From assembly GCA_028823075.1 (NCBI GenBank), contig JAPKCE010000151.1, positions 1 to 5,650 on the forward strand: a stretch of DNA of 5,650 nucleotides, written 5' to 3'. The stretch comes from Myxococcota bacterium. GTDB taxonomy: Bacteria > Myxococcota > UBA4151. Of this stretch, positions 1-5,650 are shown one piece after another. A program made the position numbers and the translations under genes. The notes under the pieces were generated by a model that made no database searches, was not told the DNA's origin, and saw only the letters and a list, made by a program, of their open reading frames with translations. Each line of letters starts with the position of its first letter. Position 1 is the first letter of the stretch.

Positions 1-2
1 GC

Positions 3-140
3 TTTGAGGTCAGCTCCAAGCCGGCCACACGCAACGTCACCGTCAAGGCTACGCCGTTGCCCAGCGTGCGCCGCGCATCGATCAGCGCTGCGAAGATGCT
101 GCGGGAGAAGCGGGGGTCTACGGACCTTGCCCAGCCTTGA
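3..140 (+). CDS. 3' end of a coding segment running in from the left edge; possible beta-sandwich surface protein
   Basis: Read from base 3, the frame is open from the window edge to a TGA at 138-140, about 45 residues. It begins FEVSSKPATRNVTVKATPLP, which resembles the last strands of an Ig-like or choice-of-anchor-D-type beta-sandwich domain. About 85% of the first 20 codons end in G or C, consistent with real coding sequence. The last 25 or so residues (about 63-137) are basic and less domain-like. The stop overlaps the TTG that is the only start codon for the next frame (TTGA). Two readings are possible: this is the end of a separate upstream gene, or it is the upstream part of the same protein as the next entry, split by a one-base shift between about 55 and 135. 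The sequence alone does not settle this. No start is visible because the gene begins outside the window. Confidence 0.45.
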   Translation, partial: FEVSSKPATRNVTVKATPLPSVRRASISAAKMLREKRGSTDLAQP

Positions 141-1297
141 CAATCGACAATATTCAAGCCGGTCAGGTGGGCGCAGCGCGCCTCAAACTTCATAACTTGG
201 GTAGCGAAGTTTTGCATATAACGCGCATCGCCATCGAGTCAGATTCTGGGCGCTGGACCCTAGAGCGCGCTTCTTTCGAGCCTCCCAACGAGCTTGAGCA
301 GGTTGTGGTTGTTCCGGCGGCTGATGGCGACGCGCCCATCGCCGTACGCAACGTCGTGACCGGTGATTGCAGTTTGGAAGAGTCCGGCGATCCGGACGTG
401 CCTTTGAACATCGATATCAGTTACTTGGCGCGTGAAGTTGGCGTGGGTCAGGCGACTTTGGTGATCTGGAGCGATGACCCCTTCCAGCCCGAGTTGCGTT
501 TGCCGCTGACCGGTGTCGGCAACGGTCGCAAGGGCGAGGTCAGCCCGAGATTCGTGCGCGCTGAGGGCGACACTTCGAGCGTCACCATCCGCAGCCTCGG
601 CAACACGCCCTTTCCCATCAACGCTGTCTTTCTCGACTTGGATATGGACGGGATTAAAGGCGACGATGACATCGGCTGCCGCCCCGGCGAACGCAGCGAA
701 GACGAAGGTGCCTTTACCTGCTCCAGCCCCCGCGGTGCAGGTTTCCAACTCGAGCCTTTCGATGGCGCCGAAGGCGGCCGAGACGAAGCTGAGGTTACGG
801 TTTATCATTGGGGCGCCACACCACCGCGCAGCCAGTTGGTCTTTAAATCCAACACCTTGAGCGTTGGCGACGCCGGCGGCCCGGCAGGCTTCTTCATCGT
901 GCCGATCGGCGACTCGTCCAGCCCGACCTTGACGGCCAGCGTCACTGCAGCCCTGAGCTTTGTCGAAGCCGATGGTCTTTACAGTGGGAGCACTAGCCTC
1001 ACCTTGAGCCACAGCGGAAGTGCAGACATCGAGATCGCTTCTTGGGGCATTTTGACCAGTGGAGGCGCTTTGGCCGCCGACGATAGTTGGTTGGTGAATG
1101 CAACGAGCCTTGTAGATTCCGAAGGCGCCGAAGTGAGCTTCCCGCTGACTTTGAGCTCGGGCGAAACCGTCCTGACCTTGGGTCTTAATGGATCGTCAGG
1201 CTCGACCTGGCCCGAGAGCATTTCCTATGTTTTATATCATGATGGAGTTGCTGCTCGGCCGCTGGGCTTCGATCTGGGTTTGGTGCAACCGCAGTGA
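137..1297 (+). CDS. Choice-of-anchor-D-like beta-sandwich protein, probably surface or periplasmic; N-terminus uncertain
   Basis: A 386-residue frame made of three apparent beta-sandwich blocks. Residues 1-129 fit the choice-of-anchor-D/ASH pattern: an opening strand pair with LHNLGSEVLHI and a closing strand with WSDDPFQPELRLPLTGVG (compare the family consensus 'SNDP..P...PLTG.G'). Residues 135-258 form a second block holding an acidic DLDMDG loop (167-172, with D178 at the twelfth position), which could bind calcium. Residues 262-386 form a third, Ser/Thr/Gly-rich block. Only three cysteines (78, 181, 195) occur. The sole start codon is TTG at 137, with no convincing Shine-Dalgarno site and no signal peptide. 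The frame stays open upstream to a TGA at 5-7 without any ATG, GTG or TTG, and residues just before 137 (GVYGPCPA) would fit as domain linker. The real protein may therefore start further upstream through a frame break. Its stop overlaps the next gene (GTGA). The domain class is recognised by pattern only and the function is unknown; a structural or adhesive envelope role is inferred. Confidence 0.7.
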   Translation: MTIDNIQAGQVGAARLKLHNLGSEVLHITRIAIESDSGRWTLERASFEPPNELEQVVVVPAADGDAPIAVRNVVTGDCSLEESGDPDVPLNIDISYLAREVGVGQATLVIWSDDPFQPELRLPLTGVGNGRKGEVSPRFVRAEGDTSSVTIRSLGNTPFPINAVFLDLDMDGIKGDDDIGCRPGERSEDEGAFTCSSPRGAGFQLEPFDGAEGGRDEAEVTVYHWGATPPRSQLVFKSNTLSVGDAGGPAGFFIVPIGDSSSPTLTASVTAALSFVEADGLYSGSTSLTLSHSGSADIEIASWGILTSGGALAADDSWLVNATSLVDSEGAEVSFPLTLSSGETVLTLGLNGSSGSTWPESISYVLYHDGVAARPLGFDLGLVQPQ

Positions 1298-2283
1298 CGC
1301 GAATGCTCGGGGTTTGCCTTGCTTTGTTGCTCGGCGCTTGCCCCGAGGAACCGCCTCCTACCCCAGCGCCGGTTGAAACCACCGAGCAGATCTTTGTTCG
1401 TCATTGCCAGTCCTACGCTCAGGCCTGGTGTTCTCGGCGCGACGACTGCGCTGTCGGGCTCGACAAAGCGCTGCGCGGTGAAACCTGCGTTTCGCTCCAT
1501 AAACAAGCCTGTAGCGATGCATCGTGGGTGGCGACGGCCGTGCCCTTCTCGGCTTTCGATACAAATTTGGCGGCAGCCTGCCTCGCTCAACTGCCAAGCG
1601 CTGAATGTGCGTTGTTCGACGAGTACCTCGTCGACATCTCAACCTGCCGCGCTGCCTTTGGCATGAACGCAGACAACGGTGGGCCCTGTTTGGTTAACGG
1701 CGATTGCAGCACCGGGTATTGTGCGCGCTCCGTCGATGGCTGCGGCCAATGCGAGGCGCGGGTCGAAGTTGGCGGTGATTGTAGTGACTACCCCTGCCAA
1801 GTCGGCAGTGTTTGCGTGCGCGACCTCTGTAGGCCCCGGCGAGGTTCGGGCCAGGCCTGTGAACAGGATACGGAATGTGGCCCTGGGCTATTTTGTCATC
1901 TTGAGCGCCGTGTCTGTGAGGCCCAGCGCGGTGAGAATGAGGCTTGCGCCGGTGATCGCGGCCTGCGCGATTGCCGGGAGGATTTGTACTGTGCTGATAG
2001 GGTCTGCAGTGCTCCGGTGTTACGCCAGGTGGGCAACCCTTGCGTCGATAATGGCTCCCTTTGTGAATTCGGCAGTTGGTGTGACGGACAGTTCTGTCGC
2101 GCCAATTTGGAGAGCGGCGATGCCTGTGCCGAAGCTCGCTCCTGCGCGCCGGTATCAGCCTGCATCGCGCTACAATGCACGCCTAGGTCTAGTCTGAACG
2201 GGGACTGTGTCAGCGATCGCGATTGCGAATTTGGATTAGCTTGTTTGGCAGAGCTTTGTGCTGCCGTGGAGAGTTGCCCATGA
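1294..2283 (+). CDS. Cysteine-rich repeat lipoprotein (Dickkopf-N/EGF-like type)
   Basis: A 329-residue protein with a very short lipoprotein signal: Arg3, a hydrophobic stretch at 5-15 and the lipobox LGAC ending at Cys16, followed by Pro17 and a Pro-rich linker to about 27. GTG at 1294 is preferred over ATG at 1303 because it keeps the positive Arg3 and overlaps the upstream stop as GTGA; neither start has a good Shine-Dalgarno site. Residues 30-125 hold eight cysteines in a probably helical region. Residues 132-322 hold seven repeats of roughly 28-30 residues, each with four main cysteines spaced about C-x5-C-x5-C-x4-C (for example 278/284/290/295 and 305/311/317/322); an extra Cys lies in repeat 1 (153) and one near the end (328). 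Total cysteines are 40. The pattern resembles the Dickkopf N-terminal cysteine-rich proteins common in myxobacteria and relatives. It should be exported, lipid-anchored and disulfide-bonded. Its ligand and role are unknown. The stop overlaps argB (ATGA), which is unusual company for an envelope protein. Confidence 0.88.
   Translation: MTRMLGVCLALLLGACPEEPPPTPAPVETTEQIFVRHCQSYAQAWCSRRDDCAVGLDKALRGETCVSLHKQACSDASWVATAVPFSAFDTNLAAACLAQLPSAECALFDEYLVDISTCRAAFGMNADNGGPCLVNGDCSTGYCARSVDGCGQCEARVEVGGDCSDYPCQVGSVCVRDLCRPRRGSGQACEQDTECGPGLFCHLERRVCEAQRGENEACAGDRGLRDCREDLYCADRVCSAPVLRQVGNPCVDNGSLCEFGSWCDGQFCRANLESGDACAEARSCAPVSACIALQCTPRSSLNGDCVSDRDCEFGLACLAELCAAVESCP
2268..2273 (+). promoter_or_regulatory. 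Ribosome binding site of argB (GGAGAG)
   Basis: GGAGAG lies six bases before the ATG at 2280, inside the last codons of the lipoprotein gene. It decides the start: the frame could be extended upstream to 2223, but that would add 19 residues that read through the lipoprotein gene and have no family counterpart. Confidence 0.7.
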
Positions 2284-3170
2284 GCAAATTGACCCGTGAA
2301 GAGCGCGCTCAGGTTCTTGAAGAGGCGCTGCCTTATTTTCAGCGCTATCGAAAACGAACCATCGTACTCAAATACGGTGGACACGCCATGGTCGACCGCA
2401 ATTTAAAAGAGGCTTTTGCGCGTGATCTCGTGTTGCTCGAACAGGCCCGCATCAACCCGGTCGTTGTTCATGGTGGTGGGCCTCAAATCGGCAAGATGCT
2501 AAAGAATTTGGGTATTGAGTCGCAGTTTCACGGCGGTATGCGCATCACCGATGAGCAGACCATGGACGTGGTCGAGATGGTGCTCGCCGGGCAGGTTAAC
2601 AAAGAGATCGTGGCGCGCATTGGCCGCCATGGCGGTCGGGCGGTCGGGCTCACGGGGCGCGACGCGGGGTTGCTAAAGGCACGGAAAATGGAAGCCCAGC
2701 CCTCGGACCATTCGCCCGAACTCATCGATTTAGGGCGCGTTGGCACGGTGGATTCTGTGGACGTCACTATCCTTGAGACCTTGAAGAAATCCGAGATCAT
2801 CCCAGTGGTTGCGCCGGTGGGCTACGGTCCCGGTGGCACGGCGCTTAACATCAACGCTGATCTGGTCGCCCAGCAATTGGCTATTGAGCTCAGCGCCGAG
2901 CGCTTGTTGCTCATGACGGATGTCGATGGTGTGCAGGATAAAAACGGCGAGTTAATACGTCATATTGACGTTAGCCAGATCGAAGGACTAATCGCTGACG
3001 GAACGATATCCGGGGGCATGATTCCCAAGGTTCGTGGTGCGGTCGAGGCTGTCCATGGCGGCGTCGGCAAGGTGACGATTATGAACGGCACGGTGCCGCA
3101 TGCCATCTTGCTCGAACTGTTCACGGACGAAGGCGTCGGCACTGAAATTAGCAAGGAGCAAAGCGCATGA
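2280..3170 (+). CDS. argB: N-acetylglutamate kinase (EC 2.7.2.8), arginine-inhibited type
   Basis: This cytoplasmic kinase phosphorylates N-acetyl-L-glutamate with ATP, the second step of arginine biosynthesis. The 296-residue product shows the amino acid kinase fold markers in order: catalytic Lys31 in LKYGGHAM (30-37), the glycine loop VVHGGGPQIG (62-71), Arg88 in GGMRITD, GLTGRDAGL (123-131), LNINAD (189-194) with Asn190 and Asp194 in the substrate and active-site positions, the nucleotide segment LLLMTDVDGV (209-218) and Lys250 in GGMIPKV. About 25 residues precede the first core strand; E. coli ArgB (258 residues) lacks this helix, while hexameric arginine-inhibited enzymes have it. The C-terminal segment 274-288 (H-x3-LLE-x5-G-x-GT) matches their arginine-sensor region. 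Feedback inhibition by arginine is therefore expected from family knowledge. The start overlaps the lipoprotein stop, and the stop overlaps argD, both as ATGA. Identity is firm; the inhibition class is inferred. Confidence 0.97.
   Translation: MSKLTREERAQVLEEALPYFQRYRKRTIVLKYGGHAMVDRNLKEAFARDLVLLEQARINPVVVHGGGPQIGKMLKNLGIESQFHGGMRITDEQTMDVVEMVLAGQVNKEIVARIGRHGGRAVGLTGRDAGLLKARKMEAQPSDHSPELIDLGRVGTVDSVDVTILETLKKSEIIPVVAPVGYGPGGTALNINADLVAQQLAIELSAERLLLMTDVDGVQDKNGELIRHIDVSQIEGLIADGTISGGMIPKVRGAVEAVHGGVGKVTIMNGTVPHAILLELFTDEGVGTEISKEQSA
3153..3158 (+). promoter_or_regulatory. Ribosome binding site of argD (AAGGAG)
   Basis: AAGGAG sits eight bases before the ATG at 3167, within the last codons of argB, and supports the start that overlaps the argB stop. 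Confidence 0.75.
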
Positions 3171-4369
3171 CACAGGCCATCGACAAAGCCCGAGACTGCT
3201 TTATACCGACCTACCGGCAACCGGAATTCATCATCGAGCGCGGTGAGGGTGTGTACCTCTTCGACGATCGGGGACGTCGCTATATCGACGCTATCGCCGG
3301 TATCGCTGTGAATTCTTTGGGGCATAACGATGAGGAGATGGTGCGCGCGGTCAGCGCTCAAGCCAGCCGCGTGACTCATACGAGCAACTTATATTGGACG
3401 GCTCCGGCGATGGAGCTCAGCGAGCGGCTGGTCGCGGCCACTTTTGCTGAACGTGTATTTTTCGCCAACTCAGGGGCCGAAGCCAACGAGGCCATGCTGA
3501 AAGCGGCGCGTCGGGCTCATTTTGACCGCGGCAGTAAACGCTTTGAGTTCATCACTGCCATCAACAGTTTTCACGGGCGCACGATGGCCACCGTAACGCT
3601 CACCGGGCAGCCGAAATACCACCAGGGTTTCGAGCCGATGCTGCCGGGCGTTTCCTATGTGCCGTATGGCGACCTCGAAGCGATGGCAGCGGCGATGACG
3701 CCTCAAACCGCAGCCATTCTGGTCGAGCCAATTCAAGGCGAGGGTGGGGTGGTGATGCCACCGGAAGGTTATCTTGCCGGGCTGCGCCAAATCGCCGACG
3801 AACACGGCTGCTTTCTGCTCTTTGATGAGATCCAAACCGGCGTCGGGCGCACGGGTAAGTTTCTCGCCTGTGATCATGACGGGGTTATTCCCGATGGTGC
3901 GACCTTGGCGAAGGGGCTGGGTAACGGCATGCCGATCGGCGCTTTCTTGGCGGGCCCCGCGCTGTCCGCTTGCTTGGTTCCAGGAACTCATGCCTCGACC
4001 TTTGGTGGTAATCCGGTTTGCTGTGCTGCAGCCAATGTTGTGCTGCGCCGGTTGATGGACAAAGGCCTGCTTGAACAGGTCGTTGAAACGGGCAAATATT
4101 TCGACCAGGCCATGCAACCACTAATCGGTGCAGGGCGGCCGGCAAACGCCCTTCGCGGGCGTGGGCTCTTGCGCGGCCTGGAACTGAAAAAGGATACCCC
4201 CGACCTCCCCGTGATCGCGCGAAAACATGGTTTGATGATCGGCATGGTCGCCGGCGGGGGAGTGGTTCGCTTGGCGCCGCCGCTAACGATCTCGAAAGAC
4301 GAAATCGACGCTTTGGTAACGGCGTTAAGCGCTGCGCTGAAGGAGGCTGGCGATGCTGCATCTGCGTAA
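3167..4369 (+). CDS. argD: Acetylornithine aminotransferase (EC 2.6.1.11)
   Basis: A class III PLP-dependent aminotransferase of 400 residues, the usual ArgD length. It converts N-acetylglutamate semialdehyde and glutamate to N-acetylornithine and 2-oxoglutarate in the cytoplasm. Visible landmarks: FANSGAEANE (99-108) forming the PLP phosphate loop, SFHGRT (134-139) with the aromatic stacking residue Phe135, EPIQGEGG (187-194), DEIQTGVGRTG (220-230) with Asp220 for the pyridine nitrogen, the Schiff-base Lys249 in ATLAKGLGNG, STFGGNP (277-283) with Thr278 for PLP phosphate, and Arg368 in VVRLAPPL for the substrate carboxylate. All key residues are intact. ArgD enzymes often also serve as succinyldiaminopimelate aminotransferase (DapC) in lysine synthesis, which the sequence cannot exclude. 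Position between argB and argF argues for the arginine role over other class III enzymes such as GabT or RocD. It overlaps argB by 4 bases and argF by 17. Confidence 0.96.
   Translation: MTQAIDKARDCFIPTYRQPEFIIERGEGVYLFDDRGRRYIDAIAGIAVNSLGHNDEEMVRAVSAQASRVTHTSNLYWTAPAMELSERLVAATFAERVFFANSGAEANEAMLKAARRAHFDRGSKRFEFITAINSFHGRTMATVTLTGQPKYHQGFEPMLPGVSYVPYGDLEAMAAAMTPQTAAILVEPIQGEGGVVMPPEGYLAGLRQIADEHGCFLLFDEIQTGVGRTGKFLACDHDGVIPDGATLAKGLGNGMPIGAFLAGPALSACLVPGTHASTFGGNPVCCAAANVVLRRLMDKGLLEQVVETGKYFDQAMQPLIGAGRPANALRGRGLLRGLELKKDTPDLPVIARKHGLMIGMVAGGGVVRLAPPLTISKDEIDALVTALSAALKEAGDAASA
4340..4346 (+). promoter_or_regulatory. Ribosome binding site of argF (AAGGAGG)
   Basis: A near-perfect AAGGAGG lies six bases before the ATG at 4353, inside the end of argD. 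It is the strongest ribosome site in the window and fixes the argF start within the preceding gene. Confidence 0.85.
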
Positions 4370-5267
4370 CCTATGGGACGTCGATGACACGACTATTCGG
4401 CGCATCGTCGACCGTGGGCTGACGATCAAAGCAGGTATACTGTCCGGAAACCCACCGCCGCTACTGGCGGGCAAAGTACTCGGCCTGCTCTTTGAAAAGC
4501 CGAGTTTACGGACGCGCACTAGCTTTGAAGTCGGAATGTTTCGGCTTGGTGGACAGGCCATCGCGCTGAAGCATTATGAAGTCGGACTGGGTAAACGTGA
4601 ACCGGTCGCCGACGTGGCGCGGGTGTTTTCATCTTATGTCGATGCCATCGTCGTACGCACTTTTGACCATATCAACGTTCAGCAGCTGGCGGAGCACAGT
4701 TCGGTCCCGGTGATCAATGGCCTCTGCGATACCTATCACCCCTGCCAAATCCTCGCTGACCTGCTCACTTTAAAGGAGCAATGGGGCGATTGGCGGGGGC
4801 GTCGTTTGGCTTGGGTTGGTGACGGTAACAACGTTTGTCATTCGTGGATGATAGCCGCTGCCATCACCGGCTTTCAGTTACGCATCGCGACGCCTGAGAG
4901 TTTCCAGCCGGATGCGGCAGTTTTTGCTCGCTGTAATGAACTGAGTCCGGGTTCGGTCGTTTGGTCAACACAATGCGACGAGATCGTTACTGGCACCGAT
5001 GCTATTATCACCGATGTCTGGGTGTCGATGGGCCAGGAAAAAGACGCCGAGGAAAAACGACGCCTCTTCATGCCTTATCAGGTTAACCAAAAGCTTATGG
5101 AAAAAGCCGCGGATCACGCGCTGTTGTTACACTGTTTACCGGCGCACCGAGGTGATGAGGTGACCGCGGCTTTGATCGATGGCCCGCGCTCTGTTGCCTG
5201 GCAAGAGGCAGAGAATCGCTTGCATGCACAAAGTGGTCTACTGGTCGAACAGCTTTCTACGGTGTGA
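4353..5267 (+). CDS. argF: Ornithine carbamoyltransferase, anabolic type (EC 2.1.3.3)
   Basis: This enzyme joins carbamoyl phosphate to ornithine to give citrulline, the sixth step of arginine synthesis, in the cytoplasm. At 304 residues it matches anabolic enzymes (about 305) better than catabolic ArcB (about 335). Motifs in order: the carbamoyl-phosphate loop FEKPSLRTR (47-55; Leu52 where Thr is more frequent, with the essential Ser51, Arg53 and Thr54 kept), VVRTFDH (100-106) with Arg102, HPCQ (129-132), GDGNNVCHSW (156-165) with the ornithine-side Asn160, DVWVSMG (221-227) with the substrate-closing Asp and SMG loop, and HCLPAHRGDEV (260-270) with the reactive Cys261. The SMG and HCLP motifs favour ornithine over N-acetylornithine or aspartate as acceptor. 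Its first 17 bases lie within argD, so translation is probably coupled to it. No gene follows directly: a 97-base gap marks the likely end of the run. Confidence 0.97.
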   Translation: MLHLRNLWDVDDTTIRRIVDRGLTIKAGILSGNPPPLLAGKVLGLLFEKPSLRTRTSFEVGMFRLGGQAIALKHYEVGLGKREPVADVARVFSSYVDAIVVRTFDHINVQQLAEHSSVPVINGLCDTYHPCQILADLLTLKEQWGDWRGRRLAWVGDGNNVCHSWMIAAAITGFQLRIATPESFQPDAAVFARCNELSPGSVVWSTQCDEIVTGTDAIITDVWVSMGQEKDAEEKRRLFMPYQVNQKLMEKAADHALLLHCLPAHRGDEVTAALIDGPRSVAWQEAENRLHAQSGLLVEQLSTV

Positions 5268-5274
5268 AAAGCTG
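5250..5274 (+). other. Inverted repeat across the argF stop codon
   Basis: CAGCTTT at 5250-5256 and AAAGCTG at 5268-5274 are perfect 7-base inverted copies around an 11-base loop that contains the argF stop. They could form a weak hairpin at the end of the transcript. The stem is AT-containing and no run of T follows (next bases CAATCTTCC), so it is not a standard intrinsic terminator. It could be chance. Confidence 0.3.
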
Positions 5275-5364
5275 CAATCTTCCGCGCTCTTCGGTAGGAT
5301 GCACTCAACAAGGTTCGGCGAGTCTCTTCGCCCGCGCCCGTTGCCTGTTAAGGAGCACTCGTCG
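5268..5364 (+). other. 97-base intergenic gap between argF and the next gene
   Basis: This is the only gap between genes in the window. It holds the right arm of the inverted repeat above, a second short hairpin candidate (GGCGA at 5317-5321 with TCGCC at 5328-5332) without a T run, and the ribosome site of the next gene. I could not identify convincing -35/-10 boxes or an operator. A promoter for the downstream gene is plausible from the layout but is not demonstrated. Confidence 0.5.
5350..5355 (+). promoter_or_regulatory. Ribosome binding site of the downstream partial gene (AAGGAG)
   Basis: AAGGAG is nine bases before the ATG at 5365. It is the main evidence that the open frame reaching the right edge is a real gene starting here. 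Confidence 0.65.
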
Positions 5365-5650
5365 ATGACCATCGACCCCTTGCTGCGATACGAAGGAGAT
5401 TTCGTGCCTGAGCTTCAGGCCGATATTGATCTTGCGAGCGTGCAGATGGGTGCTGAAGAGCGCTTTCTTTTTAGTCGAATCGACGGTCGTACTACAGTGC
5501 GGCAACTCTCTTCTCTCCTCGGCGCGCCGCCTGTGAGGGTGGCGCGGGGGCTTCTTCGGCTGGAGGTTCAGGGCGTCATCGGCCGCCCCGCTGGCCTTGC
5601 AACTCTGAGCGACGATGAGATTCAGGCCTTGAGCGATACAGCCGATGAAG
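5365..5650 (+). CDS. N-terminal part of an unidentified protein with a small helical 'SRIDG' module
   Basis: The frame is open from ATG 5365 to the right edge, giving 95 complete codons; the gene continues outside the window. No signal peptide or membrane segment is seen, so the visible part should be cytoplasmic. Residues 30-72 contain FLFSRIDGRTT (34-44), then two likely amphipathic helices around RQLSSLLG (46-53) and VRVARGLLRLEVQGVI (57-72). This looks like a small winged-helix-like module of the kind 'LLSRIDG.ts..eL....gl....v...L..L...GvI', which I associate with the N-terminal part of DnaJ-domain, TPR or response-regulator-like proteins in myxobacteria and relatives. An acidic stretch (82-95) follows. 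That association is pattern memory, not a verified family match, and the catalytic or binding domain, if any, lies beyond the edge. It is separated from argF by 97 bases and may be its own transcription unit. Confidence 0.75.
   Translation, partial: MTIDPLLRYEGDFVPELQADIDLASVQMGAEERFLFSRIDGRTTVRQLSSLLGAPPVRVARGLLRLEVQGVIGRPAGLATLSDDEIQALSDTADE

Noticed and set aside
260..1012. Antisense open frame of 250 codons opposite the beta-sandwich gene
   Set aside because: The + strand frame has clear domain patterns, while this translation is low-complexity Ala/Gly/Arg-rich sequence with no recognisable motif. It is a shadow of the sense codon bias.
2223..2282. Upstream extension of argB to base 2223
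   Set aside because: It would read 19 extra residues through the lipoprotein's last cysteine repeat. The ATG at 2280 has a ribosome site at the right distance and gives a normal family length.
3470..4117. Antisense open frame of 215 codons opposite argD
   Set aside because: argD on the + strand is fully intact with all catalytic residues. The antisense product has no family features and no ribosome site.
4353..5267. Catabolic ornithine carbamoyltransferase (ArcB) or N-acetylornithine carbamoyltransferase
   Set aside because: The length of 304 residues and the argB-argD context fit the anabolic enzyme, and the SMG and HCLPAHRG motifs fit ornithine as acceptor. No arcA or arcC is nearby.
5250..5274. 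Intrinsic terminator after argF
   Set aside because: The 7-base inverted repeat is real, but no T run follows and the stem is not GC-rich, so I do not call it a terminator.
1..5650. Mobile elements, CRISPR arrays, tRNA or rRNA genes, toxin-antitoxin or defence modules
   Set aside because: I saw no transposase, terminal inverted repeats, spaced direct repeats, RNA gene signatures or defence motifs. The window is almost completely filled by the genes listed.

Overview
The window looks like part of a chromosome from a delta-proteobacterial-type organism (Myxococcota or Bradymonadota-like). This is inferred from three things: a moderately GC-rich composition, a cysteine-repeat surface lipoprotein next to a choice-of-anchor-D-like beta-sandwich protein (both typical of those groups), and a downstream gene with a 'SRIDG' helical module I associate with their multidomain proteins. 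No phylogenetic marker is present, so the assignment is tentative.

Layout, all on the + strand. (1) Bases 3-140 are an open segment running in from the left edge; it reads like the end of a beta-sandwich domain and stops at 138-140. (2) Bases 137-1297 encode a 386-residue beta-sandwich protein with no visible signal peptide. It is either a separate gene starting at TTG (TTGA overlap) or the C-terminal part of the same surface protein after a frame break. (3) Bases 1294-2283 encode a lipoprotein with 40 cysteines and seven four-cysteine repeats. (4) Bases 2280-3170 are argB, N-acetylglutamate kinase. (5) Bases 3167-4369 are argD, acetylornithine aminotransferase. (6) Bases 4353-5267 are argF, ornithine carbamoyltransferase. 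(7) A 97-base gap follows, then the first 95 codons of a new gene (5365 to the right edge).

The arg genes supply steps 2, 4 and 6 of arginine biosynthesis: N-acetylglutamate to its phosphate, N-acetylglutamate semialdehyde to N-acetylornithine, and ornithine to citrulline. argA/argJ, argC, a deacetylase (if any), argG and argH are not in the window. The ArgB sequence has the N-terminal helix and C-terminal sensor segment of the arginine-inhibited hexameric class, so feedback control at this enzyme is expected.

The most notable point is organisation. From 137 to 5267 there is no intergenic space: the junctions overlap by 4, 4, 4 and 17 bases (TTGA, GTGA, ATGA, then a longer overlap), so two apparent envelope genes and three arginine genes look like one translationally coupled unit. 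I do not see a clearly novel system; the enzymes are ordinary. The items worth a second look are the surface-protein/arginine coupling, the frame break at the left end and the cysteine-repeat architecture.
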